A stretch of DNA of 64,000 bases from an uncultured Clostridia bacterium. GTDB lineage: Bacteria; Bacillota; Clostridia; TANB77; CAG-508. The stretch is from the NCBI GenBank assembly GCA_934168365.1, contig CAKPNJ010000005.1:16179-80178 (forward strand), written 5' to 3'. Within the stretch, counting starts at the first letter, position 1. Each line of letters begins with the position of its first letter. The notes below the pieces were generated by a model. It searched no databases and had not been told where the DNA came from. It saw nothing but the letters and a program-made list of their open reading frames with translations. The position numbers and the translations under genes are program-made. Shown here one piece after another: positions 44,782-53,563 of the stretch.

Positions 44782-44807
44782 TGATGTGTGTTTGTTATCT
44801 ATCCAAA
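44764..44807. other. Left element junction (att site)
   Basis: Host side: cotJC codons up to 44779. Core TG at 44780-44781. Element arm 44782-44807 begins TGATGTGTGTTTG and ends ATCTATCCAAA. With the right arm it forms a site symmetrical about the TG. Confidence 0.8.
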
Positions 44808-44946
44808 TAGAAATTATATATGTAACTACTTATTTTGTACGAGAAATTTAATGCCTACATTTTTTGTAGGCATTGTTTATTACCTTACGATTTTATTCTG
44901 CTTAAAATTGATTGTAAGGGTAAATATAATTGAATATTTAATAGAG

Positions 44947-44986
44947 AAGACATTTGTAATCTAAAAATTACAGATGTCTTTTTTCT
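44947..44986 (+). terminator. Terminator near left end of element
   Basis: AGACATTTGTAAT and ATTACAGATGTCT pair around CTAAAA with one mismatch, followed by TTTTTC. A second hairpin, AATGCCTACA/TGTAGGCATT, lies at 44850-44874. No gene precedes them within the element, so they may block transcription entering from outside. Confidence 0.65.
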
Positions 44987-45218
44987 ATGCAAGAGATATG
45001 CAGAACCTCTATAAAAGTTCTTGGTTTGGCAAGCCGATGCTATAAAGTTTGCTCGTATTCGTATAGACAGTCTATTTGTACAAAATGCGTGAGTGAGATT
45101 TTGGAACACAGACTCACAATAAAAAAAGAGTATTCGGTGGCAAAACTTGAAACGGATTTGTAATTGTAAAAAGTTTGGGCAAGTATGAACAAAGATACAA
45201 AAAAGTATCAGCAATTAT

Positions 45219-45538
45219 AGTAGCAAAAGCTACTTACTAGACTACCTATGAAACTAGGCGAACGACCGACGGTTTCAACATATATATGTGTAATAATTCT
45301 ATTTTTAATAGATGGGATTATTACACCTAATTCACTTTAGCTCTCTCCCTCTGGTTTCTGCTTGGTAATTGCTAAAGTGAATACCAAAAAGCATAATTGC
45401 TTTTTGGTTGTGAGTAAAAAATCTATTTTTTTACTCACATTCATAAAAATTGCGACAAGCAAATTTTTATGAAAAACCTAAAATGCAGTTAAGCAGTTTT
45501 AGGTTTTGGGGTGTGGGGTTGTAAACCCCTGCCACACA
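45219..45538 (+). other. Hairpin array upstream of relaxase gene
   Basis: No protein gene is supported between 44808 and 45609. Successive inverted repeats: AGTAGC/GCTACT (45219-45234), GTGTAATAAT/ATTATTACAC (45288-45326), TTCACTTTAGC/GCTAAAGTGAA (45331-45381), ACCAAAAAGCA/TGCTTTTTGGT (45383-45408), GTGAGTAAAAAA/TTTTTTACTCAC (45410-45438), TTCATAAAAATTGC/GCAAATTTTTATGAA (45440-45473), a CCTAAAATGC/GCAGTTTTAGG stem (about 45477-45505) and GTGTGG/CCACAC (45511-45538). Such arrays occur next to transfer origins and could form in single-stranded DNA. Confidence 0.6.
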
Positions 45539-45550
45539 GACAAACTTGTT

Positions 45551-45568
45551 TGTCTAGTGTGTTAGACA
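45551..45568 (+). other. oriT: Origin of transfer (oriT), pMV158/MobV type
   Basis: TGTCTAGTGTGTTAGACA: a perfect 6-bp inverted repeat whose loop holds GTGTGT. It matches the pMV158-family nick region TAGTGTG/TTA, placing the nick between 45561 and 45562. It lies 42 bp before the gene for the matching MobV relaxase. Confidence 0.75.
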
Positions 45569-45609
45569 TTGAAACAATATCTCGAGCAAAGAAGGAGGTG
45601 CATGGAGAT

Positions 45610-46857
45610 ATGAGTTATGCTATTGTAAGAAATGAAAAATTAACACGAGCAGAGATAAATGGAAAAGGAACTCACAATGATAGAAAAGCAAAAAATCATA
45701 CTAATAAAGATATTGATCCTACAAGAACACATTTGAATTATTATATTAAGAAAAACAAACTAACATATACAAAAGAATTTGATAAATATATGAAAGAGAA
45801 TAATTTACAAAGTCATCTTCGTAGTAATAGTATAATAATGTGCCAAATGGTGTTCACTTCTGACCAAGCTTTTTTTGATAAAATTGGAGAAAAAGAAACA
45901 AAAAGATATTTTAATGAATGTTATAAATTTATCTGCAATTACAAAAGTCTTGGAGAAAAGAATATAATATCAGCAGTTGTGCATTTAGATGAAGGTTCTC
46001 CACACATGCACTTAATGTTTGTTCCTGTTGTCCATACAAAAGATAAAGACGGCAATAATATTGATAAAATCTGTAGCAGAGATTTTTGGAAAGGTCGAGA
46101 TAGTTACAGAAAATTACAAGACGCCTATTTTAATCATGTAAAATCAAAAGGTTTTGACCTAGAAAGAGGTATGTTTGTAGAGGATACTAATAGAAAGCAT
46201 TATACTGTAGAAGAATATAAAAAGATTACAAACTATGATAATACTAAAAAAATTTTAAATGAAATAAAACTAGAACTACCAAACGTTCCAGATTTAACTG
46301 ATATTAGTAAATTCTCACGAAAGAGAGATGAGAAAATATTAGAAGAAATTATAAAACCTAAAGATGAATTAATTAAAGAATTATACAAAGATAACTTAGC
46401 ATTGCATAAAGAATTATCGAAACAATCAAAAGTCATTGGCGAAGCAGAAAAATACCAAAAAGAAAGAGATTCTATAATTGCAGATAATGAGAAATTAAAT
46501 AATAAAGTTAATGACTTGGAAAATGAATATAAAAGAAAAAGCAGTAATCTTGATTTTGATTACAATAATAGAAAAACTGAATTAGAACAAGAATTTCAAA
46601 ATAAGGAATTTAACATTGAATATAAATATAAAAGTAAAATTAGGGAATTAGAGAAAGAAAATAATCGTTTATACAAAATTATTGATAAGTTTTATGAAAC
46701 TGTTGATAAATTTATAATTTGGATTTGCAAGAAATTAGGTTTAGGCGAATCTAAAGAATTAATTAAGGATTTTCAAGAAGAAACCCGTACTTTTATTGAC
46801 CCTGTAAAACAATTAGAACATGAAGAAAGAGAAAAAGAATGGGGCTTAGAAAGATAA
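45610..46857 (+). CDS. mob: MobV (Pre/Mob) family relaxase
   Basis: 415 residues. Begins MSYAIVRNEKLTRAEINGKGTHNDR, the MobV motif I, and has the metal-binding motif HLDEGSPHMH (125-134). The C-terminal 170 residues are a long coiled coil (KYQKERDSIIADNEKLNNKVNDLENEY). It nicks oriT and pilots the strand into a recipient using another element's channel. ATG at 45610 follows AAGGAGGTG; longer in-frame starts would overlap the oriT. Confidence 0.92.
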   Translation: MSYAIVRNEKLTRAEINGKGTHNDRKAKNHTNKDIDPTRTHLNYYIKKNKLTYTKEFDKYMKENNLQSHLRSNSIIMCQMVFTSDQAFFDKIGEKETKRYFNECYKFICNYKSLGEKNIISAVVHLDEGSPHMHLMFVPVVHTKDKDGNNIDKICSRDFWKGRDSYRKLQDAYFNHVKSKGFDLERGMFVEDTNRKHYTVEEYKKITNYDNTKKILNEIKLELPNVPDLTDISKFSRKRDEKILEEIIKPKDELIKELYKDNLALHKELSKQSKVIGEAEKYQKERDSIIADNEKLNNKVNDLENEYKRKSSNLDFDYNNRKTELEQEFQNKEFNIEYKYKSKIRELEKENNRLYKIIDKFYETVDKFIIWICKKLGLGESKELIKDFQEETRTFIDPVKQLEHEEREKEWGLER

Positions 46858-46863
46858 TATAAA

Positions 46864-46914
46864 AACAAAGAAGTAGGGAGTGTGTATTATCACTTTCTCC
46901 CCACCTCTTTGTTA
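46864..46914. terminator. Terminator between relaxase and 118-residue protein
   Basis: AACAAAGA..GT.GGGAG and CTCCC.AC..TCTTTGTT form a long imperfect stem between converging genes. Confidence 0.5.
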
Positions 46915-46931
46915 GAGGGCTCTATGAGCCA

Positions 46932-47288
46932 TTACTCTATAACCGTGTCACCTTCTTCGAGAGGCTGCCAGTTGCCTCTACGAGTCCTAACGACTCTGTT
47001 CCATCCGTTACATTCCATGTTGCTGATGAGAGTAGTATACTCAGGAAATTCTTTCTTAACCTCTTCCAGAGTGTATACCTTACCAAAGTAAGTATACCTA
47101 GAATAGTTTTTGCGCTCTCCTGTCAACAGTTCTCCCTCAACAACAGTCTGTACCTGATCAAAGAAACGGTAGGCAAATGCCTCCTTGGGAACGGTTACCA
47201 GTTCAGGCTTCCGCTCTGCGATTTCCTCATGAGAGTATTCGCTAAAAAAAATGCCAGGATACGAAAATTCAACAAAGTGCTTTAACAT
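46932..47288 (-). CDS. Hypothetical protein of foreign composition
   Basis: 118 residues without membrane segments (MLKHFVEFSYPGIFFSEYSHEEIAERKPELVTVPKEAF; YTLEEVKKEFPEYTTLISNMECNGWNRVVRTRRGNW). I recall similar proteins from phages and plasmids but no function. GC content is well above the rest of the element and codons such as CGG, GTC and CTG appear, so it is probably a recent acquisition. ACGGAGGAT precedes the ATG and a good promoter stands at 47354-47382. Confidence 0.7.
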   Translation of the reverse strand: MLKHFVEFSYPGIFFSEYSHEEIAERKPELVTVPKEAFAYRFFDQVQTVVEGELLTGERKNYSRYTYFGKVYTLEEVKKEFPEYTTLISNMECNGWNRVVRTRRGNWQPLEEGDTVIE

Positions 47289-47353
47289 AGAAAATCCTCC
47301 GTTCTGCTATACATAGCATCTTATAAATTATTAGTACAAAAGTACCTATGTAC

Positions 47354-47382
47354 ATTATACTACAAATTAACATAAATTGCAA
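47354..47382 (-). promoter_or_regulatory. Promoter of 118-residue protein
   Basis: Minus strand TTGCAA (47382-47377), 17-bp spacer, TATAAT (47359-47354). Two small hairpins (GTAC...GTAC and GCTATGTATAGC) lie in the leader. Confidence 0.7.
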
Positions 47383-47445
47383 ATTTGACTTTTCCAAAAG
47401 AACAACATGGTTATACTGTATTTTATTATATAACGCATAACCATT

Positions 47446-48834
47446 TTATTTATATTTTAGACCCTTTCTTAATAAACTTAATACTTCCATAAGATAATTA
47501 TATGAATATCTATCTAATGTAATTTGGCTATTTCTATATTCCTTATAATCATTTTTATGATTAAATATTGCATTATACATATCTAAGAGTTGCTTTTTAA
47601 AACTTTCATCTGAAATTTTCCCGTCTGTATCTTTATTCATATAATAGTTTAATCCTTCTTTTGCAACATCTATTTTATTGATAACTTCAAAAAATTTATT
47701 ATATCCGTTTCCGTTTATAATATCTAGGTATAGTTTTAAATCAATTACTTTAATACCTAGTAATATTGGTAAAAAGAAAACCTTAATTAATTCTTTACCA
47801 TTTTCCTCTCCAAATCTAAAACGTGTAGATGTATTTGAAAATTCCTCTATTACACTTAATAATTGATAATATCTTATACAATCTCTCATGGTAAAGTGAT
47901 ATATATTAATAAATTCAAACACAATTTCATTAAACCAATATGAGTTTTTTTCCATTCCTAAAAACTTCATAAAATTAGTTATATCTATTTGGGCCAAATC
48001 AACTGTTAAATCACAAAATTTGTTAAGATATCTATGTGAATCAAAATTCTGTCCATAATAATTAGAAATAGTATTTGCTAATTCTTTTATATTTACAGAA
48101 AAAACAAATATTATATTTTCATGATCAAAAAAATGTTTGATTCTCTCTAACAATTTTATTGCATAAAGAGGATTACATCTATCTAATTCATCAACAAATA
48201 TAACTAATTTATCACCACGTTCAGCTAATAACTTATCTAATAGTATATTAAGGGTATCTTTTAAATTTTCAATTGTTGTAATTTCTGGTATTATATCTTT
48301 TCCTTTAAATGTATCTACTAATTCTTTAACACTCCCATTTGACCAAATATTAAACATATCTAATACGCTTGCAATTTTATTAATAACATCTGTTGACTCT
48401 TTTTGATAATCTTTTAAAATATCATGTTCTTTTATTATATTAAATATTATTGAGTTTATAGGATCTATATGAGAATCATTACTCCAAGCATTATAATATA
48501 TTGGTACAAAGTTTTTCTCTAATTTTAAGTCTTTAAATTCATTTTGTTTTAAAATATTTTCTATTTTGGGTCTAAAATTTTCTACTTCATTATTGATGTA
48601 TTGATTATAATAAGTTAATAATGTATATACTTGCTTTACAAAAAAGGTCTTTCCAGTTCCCCAGTCTCCATTTATAAAAATGGTAAAATTATCATCTATG
48701 TTATCTAACATTTCTAAAAACGCACTTATGTATTGATTTCTTCCTATTGCATTTTTATCAAGCATTTCTATTACATTTTCTGTAGTAGGTTTTATTTCTA
48801 TTTTATTCAATTTACTTTCCTCATTTCTAATCAT
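47446..48834 (-). CDS. KAP family P-loop NTPase
   Basis: 462 residues. Walker A GDWGTGKT (56-63), Walker B LVIFVDELDRCNP near 215, with the KAP hallmark of a long helical insert between them and IFVFSVNIKELA as sensor strand. KAP NTPases (Kidins220/ARMS and PifA group) include plasmid- and island-encoded phage-exclusion proteins. No clear transmembrane helices, unlike many KAPs. Starts 6 nt after the DUF6076 gene, so the two form an operon. Confidence 0.85.
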   Translation of the reverse strand: MIRNEESKLNKIEIKPTTENVIEMLDKNAIGRNQYISAFLEMLDNIDDNFTIFINGDWGTGKTFFVKQVYTLLTYYNQYINNEVENFRPKIENILKQNEFKDLKLEKNFVPIYYNAWSNDSHIDPINSIIFNIIKEHDILKDYQKESTDVINKIASVLDMFNIWSNGSVKELVDTFKGKDIIPEITTIENLKDTLNILLDKLLAERGDKLVIFVDELDRCNPLYAIKLLERIKHFFDHENIIFVFSVNIKELANTISNYYGQNFDSHRYLNKFCDLTVDLAQIDITNFMKFLGMEKNSYWFNEIVFEFINIYHFTMRDCIRYYQLLSVIEEFSNTSTRFRFGEENGKELIKVFFLPILLGIKVIDLKLYLDIINGNGYNKFFEVINKIDVAKEGLNYYMNKDTDGKISDESFKKQLLDMYNAIFNHKNDYKEYRNSQITLDRYSYNYLMEVLSLLRKGLKYK

Positions 48835-48840
48835 GTTTTT

Positions 48841-49953
48841 TTATTTATTTTTTACTAACCACTTATAAACTTCATCTTCAGTAAGTTTGCCTTTTTTTAT
48901 TTTACTAATTTTATCTTTAGCTTCTTTTTTCCATTTGTCAAATTCTTTTTGAATAGCTTTACTTTCCTTGTTTCTATATGCAGTCATAAACTTTTGCTGA
49001 TATATTCTTCTATAAAGAGCTTGTACTTTGTTATTCTCTAAATTTTTTCTATATTGTTCTCCAGCACCTTTTTCTCTACAAGTAGGACTTTTATCTACAT
49101 TTGCTAAATCGCAATATATTTCATTTTGTCTATACGTTGGTATAAAATATCTGCCACAATTTAAGCAAGTTTTAATTTGTAAGTTCTCATGTCTTACAAT
49201 TTGGTCTAATACCATAAAACATATACTTGTTAAGTTATTACTTGTATAAACATTGTGTAATTCTAATTCTTGATTTTTATTATCTATCTCTTTTATCAAT
49301 TTTTCTAAAGTATCATAATGATGTTTGTTATGTATGTTTATGTAATTATCCGTTATAACTTCTATTCCTTGTGAATATGTATAAAAATCACTATCTTTTA
49401 TTGTAAAAGCAATAAATTTTGATAATTTATTTTCTTCTTTTAAATCTTCATTTCCATTTAAATTGTAAACGAAATCTACACATTTTTTAAAGTTTTCTTG
49501 CCATTCTATAAGACTATCACTACTTGTGTCATATATGTCCTTTATAATCTTTCTAAATTCAATATCATCAATAAACTCATTATTTTTAGTATATTGATAT
49601 GGTACATATTCTTTTATTAATTCATATCCATAGGCATAAAAGAAGGTGTTATATGCAGTTTCATAAGTAGTAAAATCTGCATTTAAAAAGTTTATTAAAA
49701 TTGCACCTAAATTTTCTACATAATGAATATAGATAGTAGCAGGATGCCTTGCTATTTCTTTTTTCTTATTTAATTTTGTCTTAGATATATCTTTTTCCAA
49801 TTCTAAACATAATCTTGTTTCTATGTTTTTATCTATTCTCTTTCTATTTACATTATATAAATATAATGGTGTCGCATAATATTCTTCTTTTTCTTCAAAA
49901 TTAAACCATAAATAAAAACCTTCTTCAATCGTTCCACGAGGTAATTCTCTCAT
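48841..49953 (-). CDS. DUF6076-like zinc-finger protein
   Basis: 370 residues. The C-terminal third has a zinc-finger-like cluster CLNCGRYFIPTYRQNEIYC followed by TCREKGA, then a basic helical tail; this pattern belongs to DUF6076-type proteins seen on clostridial mobile elements. The N-terminal 220 residues are mixed and unrecognised. AGGGGGAAA precedes the ATG. Upstream partner of the KAP NTPase. Role unknown. Confidence 0.65.
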   Translation of the reverse strand: MRELPRGTIEEGFYLWFNFEEKEEYYATPLYLYNVNRKRIDKNIETRLCLELEKDISKTKLNKKKEIARHPATIYIHYVENLGAILINFLNADFTTYETAYNTFFYAYGYELIKEYVPYQYTKNNEFIDDIEFRKIIKDIYDTSSDSLIEWQENFKKCVDFVYNLNGNEDLKEENKLSKFIAFTIKDSDFYTYSQGIEVITDNYINIHNKHHYDTLEKLIKEIDNKNQELELHNVYTSNNLTSICFMVLDQIVRHENLQIKTCLNCGRYFIPTYRQNEIYCDLANVDKSPTCREKGAGEQYRKNLENNKVQALYRRIYQQKFMTAYRNKESKAIQKEFDKWKKEAKDKISKIKKGKLTEDEVYKWLVKNK

Positions 49954-50012
49954 AAATATTTCCCCCTAAAATTTATCTTTGTAAAAAATATTAAAAATAT
50001 TTTTAAAATGTG

Positions 50013-50052
50013 TTGACAAGCAATTAATATGATGTTAATATTTATATTAACA
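50013..50052 (+). promoter_or_regulatory. Promoter with overlapping palindromic operator
   Basis: TTGACA at 50013-50018 and TAATAT at 50036-50041, spacer 17. TGTTAATA and TATTAACA (50033-50052) form an inverted repeat over the -10 box. The site lies before the HTH gene and is a likely autorepression operator, perhaps also controlling the divergent DUF6076-KAP operon. Confidence 0.55.
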
Positions 50053-50230
50053 ATATTAAACAATAATTTCAAATGTGTTTACAATATTATTGTACTACCA
50101 ACTATAAATGTTGTCAAGTTTTAAGGAAATTTTATTAAGTTTAGTTATTAAAAGAATAACTAATAGATTTTTTATGTTTAAAAACTTACAAACAAAAAGT
50201 CAACTAAATAAAGGAAGGAGGTTTTTAAAG

Positions 50231-50698
50231 TTGAATAATCAAGAGAATATTTTAGATTTATACTATAATAAACATCTAAAACAAAAGGATATTGCTAACA
50301 TAGTAGGTGTTAGCAAACAATATGTTTCAAAAGTAGTTAATAGTGATAGTAGATGTAAAAAAGAAAAACAACTTCGTAAAGATAAAAATGCTATTACAAG
50401 AAAAGGCTATATGAAAGAATATTTTAAAAATTATGTTAGATTAAAGAAAGAAGATAATTCTTATGAGCAATTAAAAGCATTGCAATATCAAGACTCATTA
50501 GAATTATCTTATTTTAATAGCTATATGAATGATTATACTTTTGCAAAATATAATTCTAGTATTTATCACAGAGATAAAAATGGAAATTTAAGGCTAAATA
50601 AAGGTATAAAAGTTTGTAATGATGTTCCAAAGATTATCAATATGAATATACCTATTACAACTCAAAAGTATAAAAACTTTTATTGTTTTAGTAAATAA
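50231..50698 (+). CDS. HTH DNA-binding protein
   Basis: 155 residues with an N-terminal helix-turn-helix (YYNKHLKQKDIANIVGVSKQYVSKVVNSDSRCKKEKQLR) and a Tyr-rich C-terminal part. TTG start chosen because GGAAGGAGG stands 10 nt upstream; a much earlier ATG at 50108 has no site. Probably regulates element genes. Confidence 0.65.
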   Translation: MNNQENILDLYYNKHLKQKDIANIVGVSKQYVSKVVNSDSRCKKEKQLRKDKNAITRKGYMKEYFKNYVRLKKEDNSYEQLKALQYQDSLELSYFNSYMNDYTFAKYNSSIYHRDKNGNLRLNKGIKVCNDVPKIINMNIPITTQKYKNFYCFSK

Positions 50699-50752
50699 TG
50701 AAATTTCTATGTAAGAAATGAGGAAAATTAAATGTTAATTATTTTAAAACTA

Positions 50753-50890
50753 AAAAGGGCTTTATTACGAAGAAAAAATGTAATTTTTTCGCAGTAACAA
50801 GAAAAGTTACCATTAAAGGTCTGTGCGAAGCACAAGACAACTGGAACTTTTCTTATTTTTTTGCTTTTTTGCACAAATACAAGCCCTTTT
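50753..50890 (+). ncRNA. Structured non-coding region
   Basis: Outer stem AAAAGGGCTT (50753-50762)/AAGCCCTTTT (50881-50890) encloses GAAAAAAT/ATTTTTTC, TGTGC/GCACA and AAGAAAAGTT (50799-50808)/AACTTTTCTT (50845-50854), the last followed by ATTTTTTTG. Either a small RNA ended by an intrinsic terminator or a control region before the recombinase. Another hairpin, CAGGAGT/ACTCCTG, lies at 50909-50928. Confidence 0.45.
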
Positions 50891-50948
50891 GAATACAAAT
50901 TAATATAACAGGAGTATTAGGACTCCTGCCTAAAAGGAGGAACTTGCT

Positions 50949-51077
50949 ATGTGTGAAAAAGTTAATTTTAATGTTATTGAGAAAAATAAATATGACAATG
51001 TAGATGATATTACAAAATATATACAAGCAATTGTTAATAAGTTAATTGTAAAAGAATTTGCGAATAGCATTGATTAA
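50949..51077 (+). CDS. 42-residue peptide upstream of recombinase
   Basis: ATG behind AAAAGGAGGAAC, 42 codons (MCEKVNFNVIEKNKYDNVDDI ... EFANSID), stop 65 nt before the recombinase start. Its strong site suggests a real small protein; conserved small frames before serine recombinases are common on such elements. Function unknown. Confidence 0.55.
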   Translation: MCEKVNFNVIEKNKYDNVDDITKYIQAIVNKLIVKEFANSID

Positions 51078-51142
51078 AACTACTTATTCTTGTATAATGT
51101 GCTTGTACAAAATGAGTAGTTTACCGATTGGAGGGTAAACTT

Positions 51143-52708
51143 ATGAAAGTGGCAATTTATTGTAGGCTTTCTCGTGAAGATGATGACAAACTTCATGAAA
51201 ATGATGAAAGCGAAAGTATCCAAAATCAAAAATCTATGCTAATTAATTTTGCAATAGAAAGGAGTTGGGATATTTATAACATTTACTGTGATGAGGACTA
51301 TTCTGGAATCGACAGCGAAAGACCTGAATTTAATAAATTATTAGAAGATGCTAAAAATCATAAGTTTGACATTGTACTTTGTAAGACACAAAGCAGATTT
51401 ACTCGTGATATGGAAATAGTAGAAAAATACTTGCACAATAAATTTATTGAGTGGAATATAAGGTTTGTAAGCCCTGTAGATCATGTTGATACTTTAGACA
51501 AAGGAAACAAAAAATCAAGACAAATTAATGGTTTAGTTAATGAATGGTATTTAGAGGATTTATCAGAAAATATTAGAAAAACATTTGATAGTAAAAGAAA
51601 ACAAGGATTACATATTGGCTCTTTTGTCTGCTATGGCTATAAAAGAAGTCCAGATAATAAAAATAAACTTGTTGTTGATAAAGAAGTAGCTGATGTTATT
51701 AAATTAATTTTTAACCTTTATGAACAAGGAAGTGGTGTTACTAAAATTGCTCAAATATTAAATGATAAAGGAATTTTAACACCTACTAAATATAAACAAT
51801 CACAAGGAATAAATTTTAAAAATCAAGGCAAAAATATTGATTATTGGTGTGAATCTACAGTTAGTAAAATATTAAAAAGCGAAGTTTATATTGGCAATTT
51901 GGTACAAGGTTATAATAGAAAGGTTAGCTACAAATCTAAAAAAATGAAGAATCAGCCTAAATCAGAATGGATTATTGTAGAAAATACCCACGAGCCTATT
52001 ATTACGAAAGAACAATTTTACAAAGTTCAAGAGATTTTCAAAAGCAAAACAAGAAGATGCAAAAATGGCGAAGTACATCTATTTGCAAATAAGCTAGTAT
52101 GCCTAGATTGTGGTACAAAACTTTATAAATGTCAAAATGATAGAGGTTACATTTACTTTTCTTGTAAAGGCTCTAAAAAATTATATGGTACTTGTACAAC
52201 CCATTCTATTGGTTACGAAAATCTAAAAAATTTAGTAACTGAAAAAATTAGAGAAAAAATATTAGCTTTTTATAATTTTGACAATATATCAGATGATTTA
52301 TTTGTTACAAACGATAACTTAAATAAAACTAAGTTATTGCAAAAGAAAGTAGATATACTTTCTAAAGAAATGGAAGATATAAATAAAGCAATAAAAGAAT
52401 TGTATTTAAACAAAGTAAGTGGCAAAGTTCCAGAAGATGTATTTGATGAATTAAACTCTTCTTTTCTATCTGATAAATCAGCAAAGCAAAAAGAATTAGA
52501 AAAAGTCCAAAATGATTTATCTAGTTTAAAAGAAAAAGAATTAAACAGTAAATTTTTAAAAGAACAAAAAGAAAAAATAATTAATCACTTTAAAGATTTT
52601 AAAGAACTTAATTATGATATTGTAAATAGTTTCATAGATTATATTGAAATTGGAGAAAAAGACAAGCAAAAAAATACTCAAGATGTTGTTATTCATTGGA
52701 ATTTCTAG
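51143..52708 (+). CDS. Large serine recombinase
   Basis: 521 residues. Resolvase domain with nucleophile Ser10 (AIYCRLSREDDD) and LCKTQSRFTRD, recombinase domain (YGYKRSPDNKNKLVVDKEVADVIKLIFNLYEQGSGVTKIAQILNDKGI), zinc ribbon (CLDCGTKLYKCQNDRGYIYFSCKG ... GTC) and a coiled coil in the last 150 residues. It integrates and excises the element at the sites 44764-44807 and 53564-53605. ATG at 51143 has GGAGGG upstream. Directional excision normally also needs a directionality factor; small proteins nearby are candidates. Confidence 0.95.
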   Translation: MKVAIYCRLSREDDDKLHENDESESIQNQKSMLINFAIERSWDIYNIYCDEDYSGIDSERPEFNKLLEDAKNHKFDIVLCKTQSRFTRDMEIVEKYLHNKFIEWNIRFVSPVDHVDTLDKGNKKSRQINGLVNEWYLEDLSENIRKTFDSKRKQGLHIGSFVCYGYKRSPDNKNKLVVDKEVADVIKLIFNLYEQGSGVTKIAQILNDKGILTPTKYKQSQGINFKNQGKNIDYWCESTVSKILKSEVYIGNLVQGYNRKVSYKSKKMKNQPKSEWIIVENTHEPIITKEQFYKVQEIFKSKTRRCKNGEVHLFANKLVCLDCGTKLYKCQNDRGYIYFSCKGSKKLYGTCTTHSIGYENLKNLVTEKIREKILAFYNFDNISDDLFVTNDNLNKTKLLQKKVDILSKEMEDINKAIKELYLNKVSGKVPEDVFDELNSSFLSDKSAKQKELEKVQNDLSSLKEKELNSKFLKEQKEKIINHFKDFKELNYDIVNSFIDYIEIGEKDKQKNTQDVVIHWNF

Positions 52709-52809
52709 TATATTGTATAAGTTTTACCAATTCTTCACATTAAAATCGTAGTAATTAATTTAATTTTATGATATACTATTTATAAATCTTAAGAAAGGAG
52801 TTGACAAAT

Positions 52810-53022
52810 ATGCCAGATGTAAAACAAAGAATGATAGATATTGTTAATTCAGTACCTGATGATTATTTCGATGGATTAAAACCAACAGAAATGGTTTTTA
52901 AACTTATGATGGAATATATTAAAAGGTATGGCGAAGATGAAACAACTATTATTCCTGGTACTGATAAGCATTTTAATTATGAAACTCTAAAAGAAATGCT
53001 TGAAGATAAAAATCCAAATTAA
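52810..53022 (+). CDS. Hypothetical 70-residue protein
   Basis: MPDVKQRMIDIVNSVPDDYFDGLKPTEMVFKLMMEYIKRYGEDE and a short acidic tail; helical, no membrane segment. AAAGGAG 9 nt before the ATG. Transcribed just ahead of the toxin-antitoxin pair. Function unknown; a recombination directionality factor is one possibility without direct evidence. Confidence 0.6.
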   Translation: MPDVKQRMIDIVNSVPDDYFDGLKPTEMVFKLMMEYIKRYGEDETTIIPGTDKHFNYETLKEMLEDKNPN

Positions 53023-53037
53023 AAGGAGGTTATATTA

Positions 53038-53238
53038 ATGGATTTTATGAAAAAAACTTTAAATCAAGTAAATGTACAAGAAAATACTCTATATGATATT
53101 ATTTATGATTTATTTTTCTTTGCCAAACTTCAAGAAAGTGAAGATGATATTAAAAATGGTAAAGTTTGTACATTAGAAGAATTAAGACAACACATTAATG
53201 AATTGGAGGCGAAATATGCAAATAATAATATCGGATGA
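53038..53238 (+). CDS. Antitoxin, ParD/RelB-like
   Basis: 66 residues, helical and acidic (FFFAKLQESEDDIKNGKVCTLEELRQHINELEAKYANN), the size and tail of type II antitoxins. AAAAGGAGG upstream. Its 3' end overlaps the toxin start by 23 nt, typical of translationally coupled pairs. Confidence 0.65.
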   Translation: MDFMKKTLNQVNVQENTLYDIIYDLFFFAKLQESEDDIKNGKVCTLEELRQHINELEAKYANNNIG

Positions 53239-53557
53239 TGCAAAGTCTGCAATTACAGATATATATGACTACTCATATAATATTTCTTCTAATTATGCAA
53301 GTAGAATAGTTAATCAAATATATGACGCAATTTATGATTTACAAGATTCGCCTTATATTGGTAGATATGTCCCCGAACTTTCGGACAAGCAGTTTCGAGA
53401 ACGTATCTGTGAAAAATATAGAATTATTTATTATATTTCTGAAAAAGATAATACAATTTTTATACGATACATATTTTGCGGAAGGCAAAATTCTAATTTA
53501 TTTTTTAAAGTTCATGAAAAAGAACTATTTGATTTTTTTAATCAATTATTTATTTAA
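53216..53557 (+). CDS. Toxin of the RelE/ParE superfamily
   Basis: 113 residues: IIISDDAKSAITDIYDYSYNI, VNQIYDAIYDLQDSPYIGRYVPEL, and RERICEKYRIIYYISEKDNTIFIRYIFCGRQN, the ParE-type fold. ATG at 53216 with GGAGGCG upstream. Ends 6 nt before the right inverted arm, so the pair sits at the edge of the element and would help retain it. Confidence 0.85.
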   Translation: MQIIISDDAKSAITDIYDYSYNISSNYASRIVNQIYDAIYDLQDSPYIGRYVPELSDKQFRERICEKYRIIYYISEKDNTIFIRYIFCGRQNSNLFFKVHEKELFDFFNQLFI

Positions 53558-53563
53558 ATTCTT

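Noticed and set aside
44885..45214. 109-codon frame on the minus strand in the oriT region
   Set aside because: No ribosome site, unlikely composition, and it runs through terminators and hairpins.
45511..45609. Longer relaxase start at 45511
   Set aside because: It would place coding sequence over the oriT and hairpins; the family starts MSYAIVRNEKL and the ATG at 45610 has a strong ribosome site.
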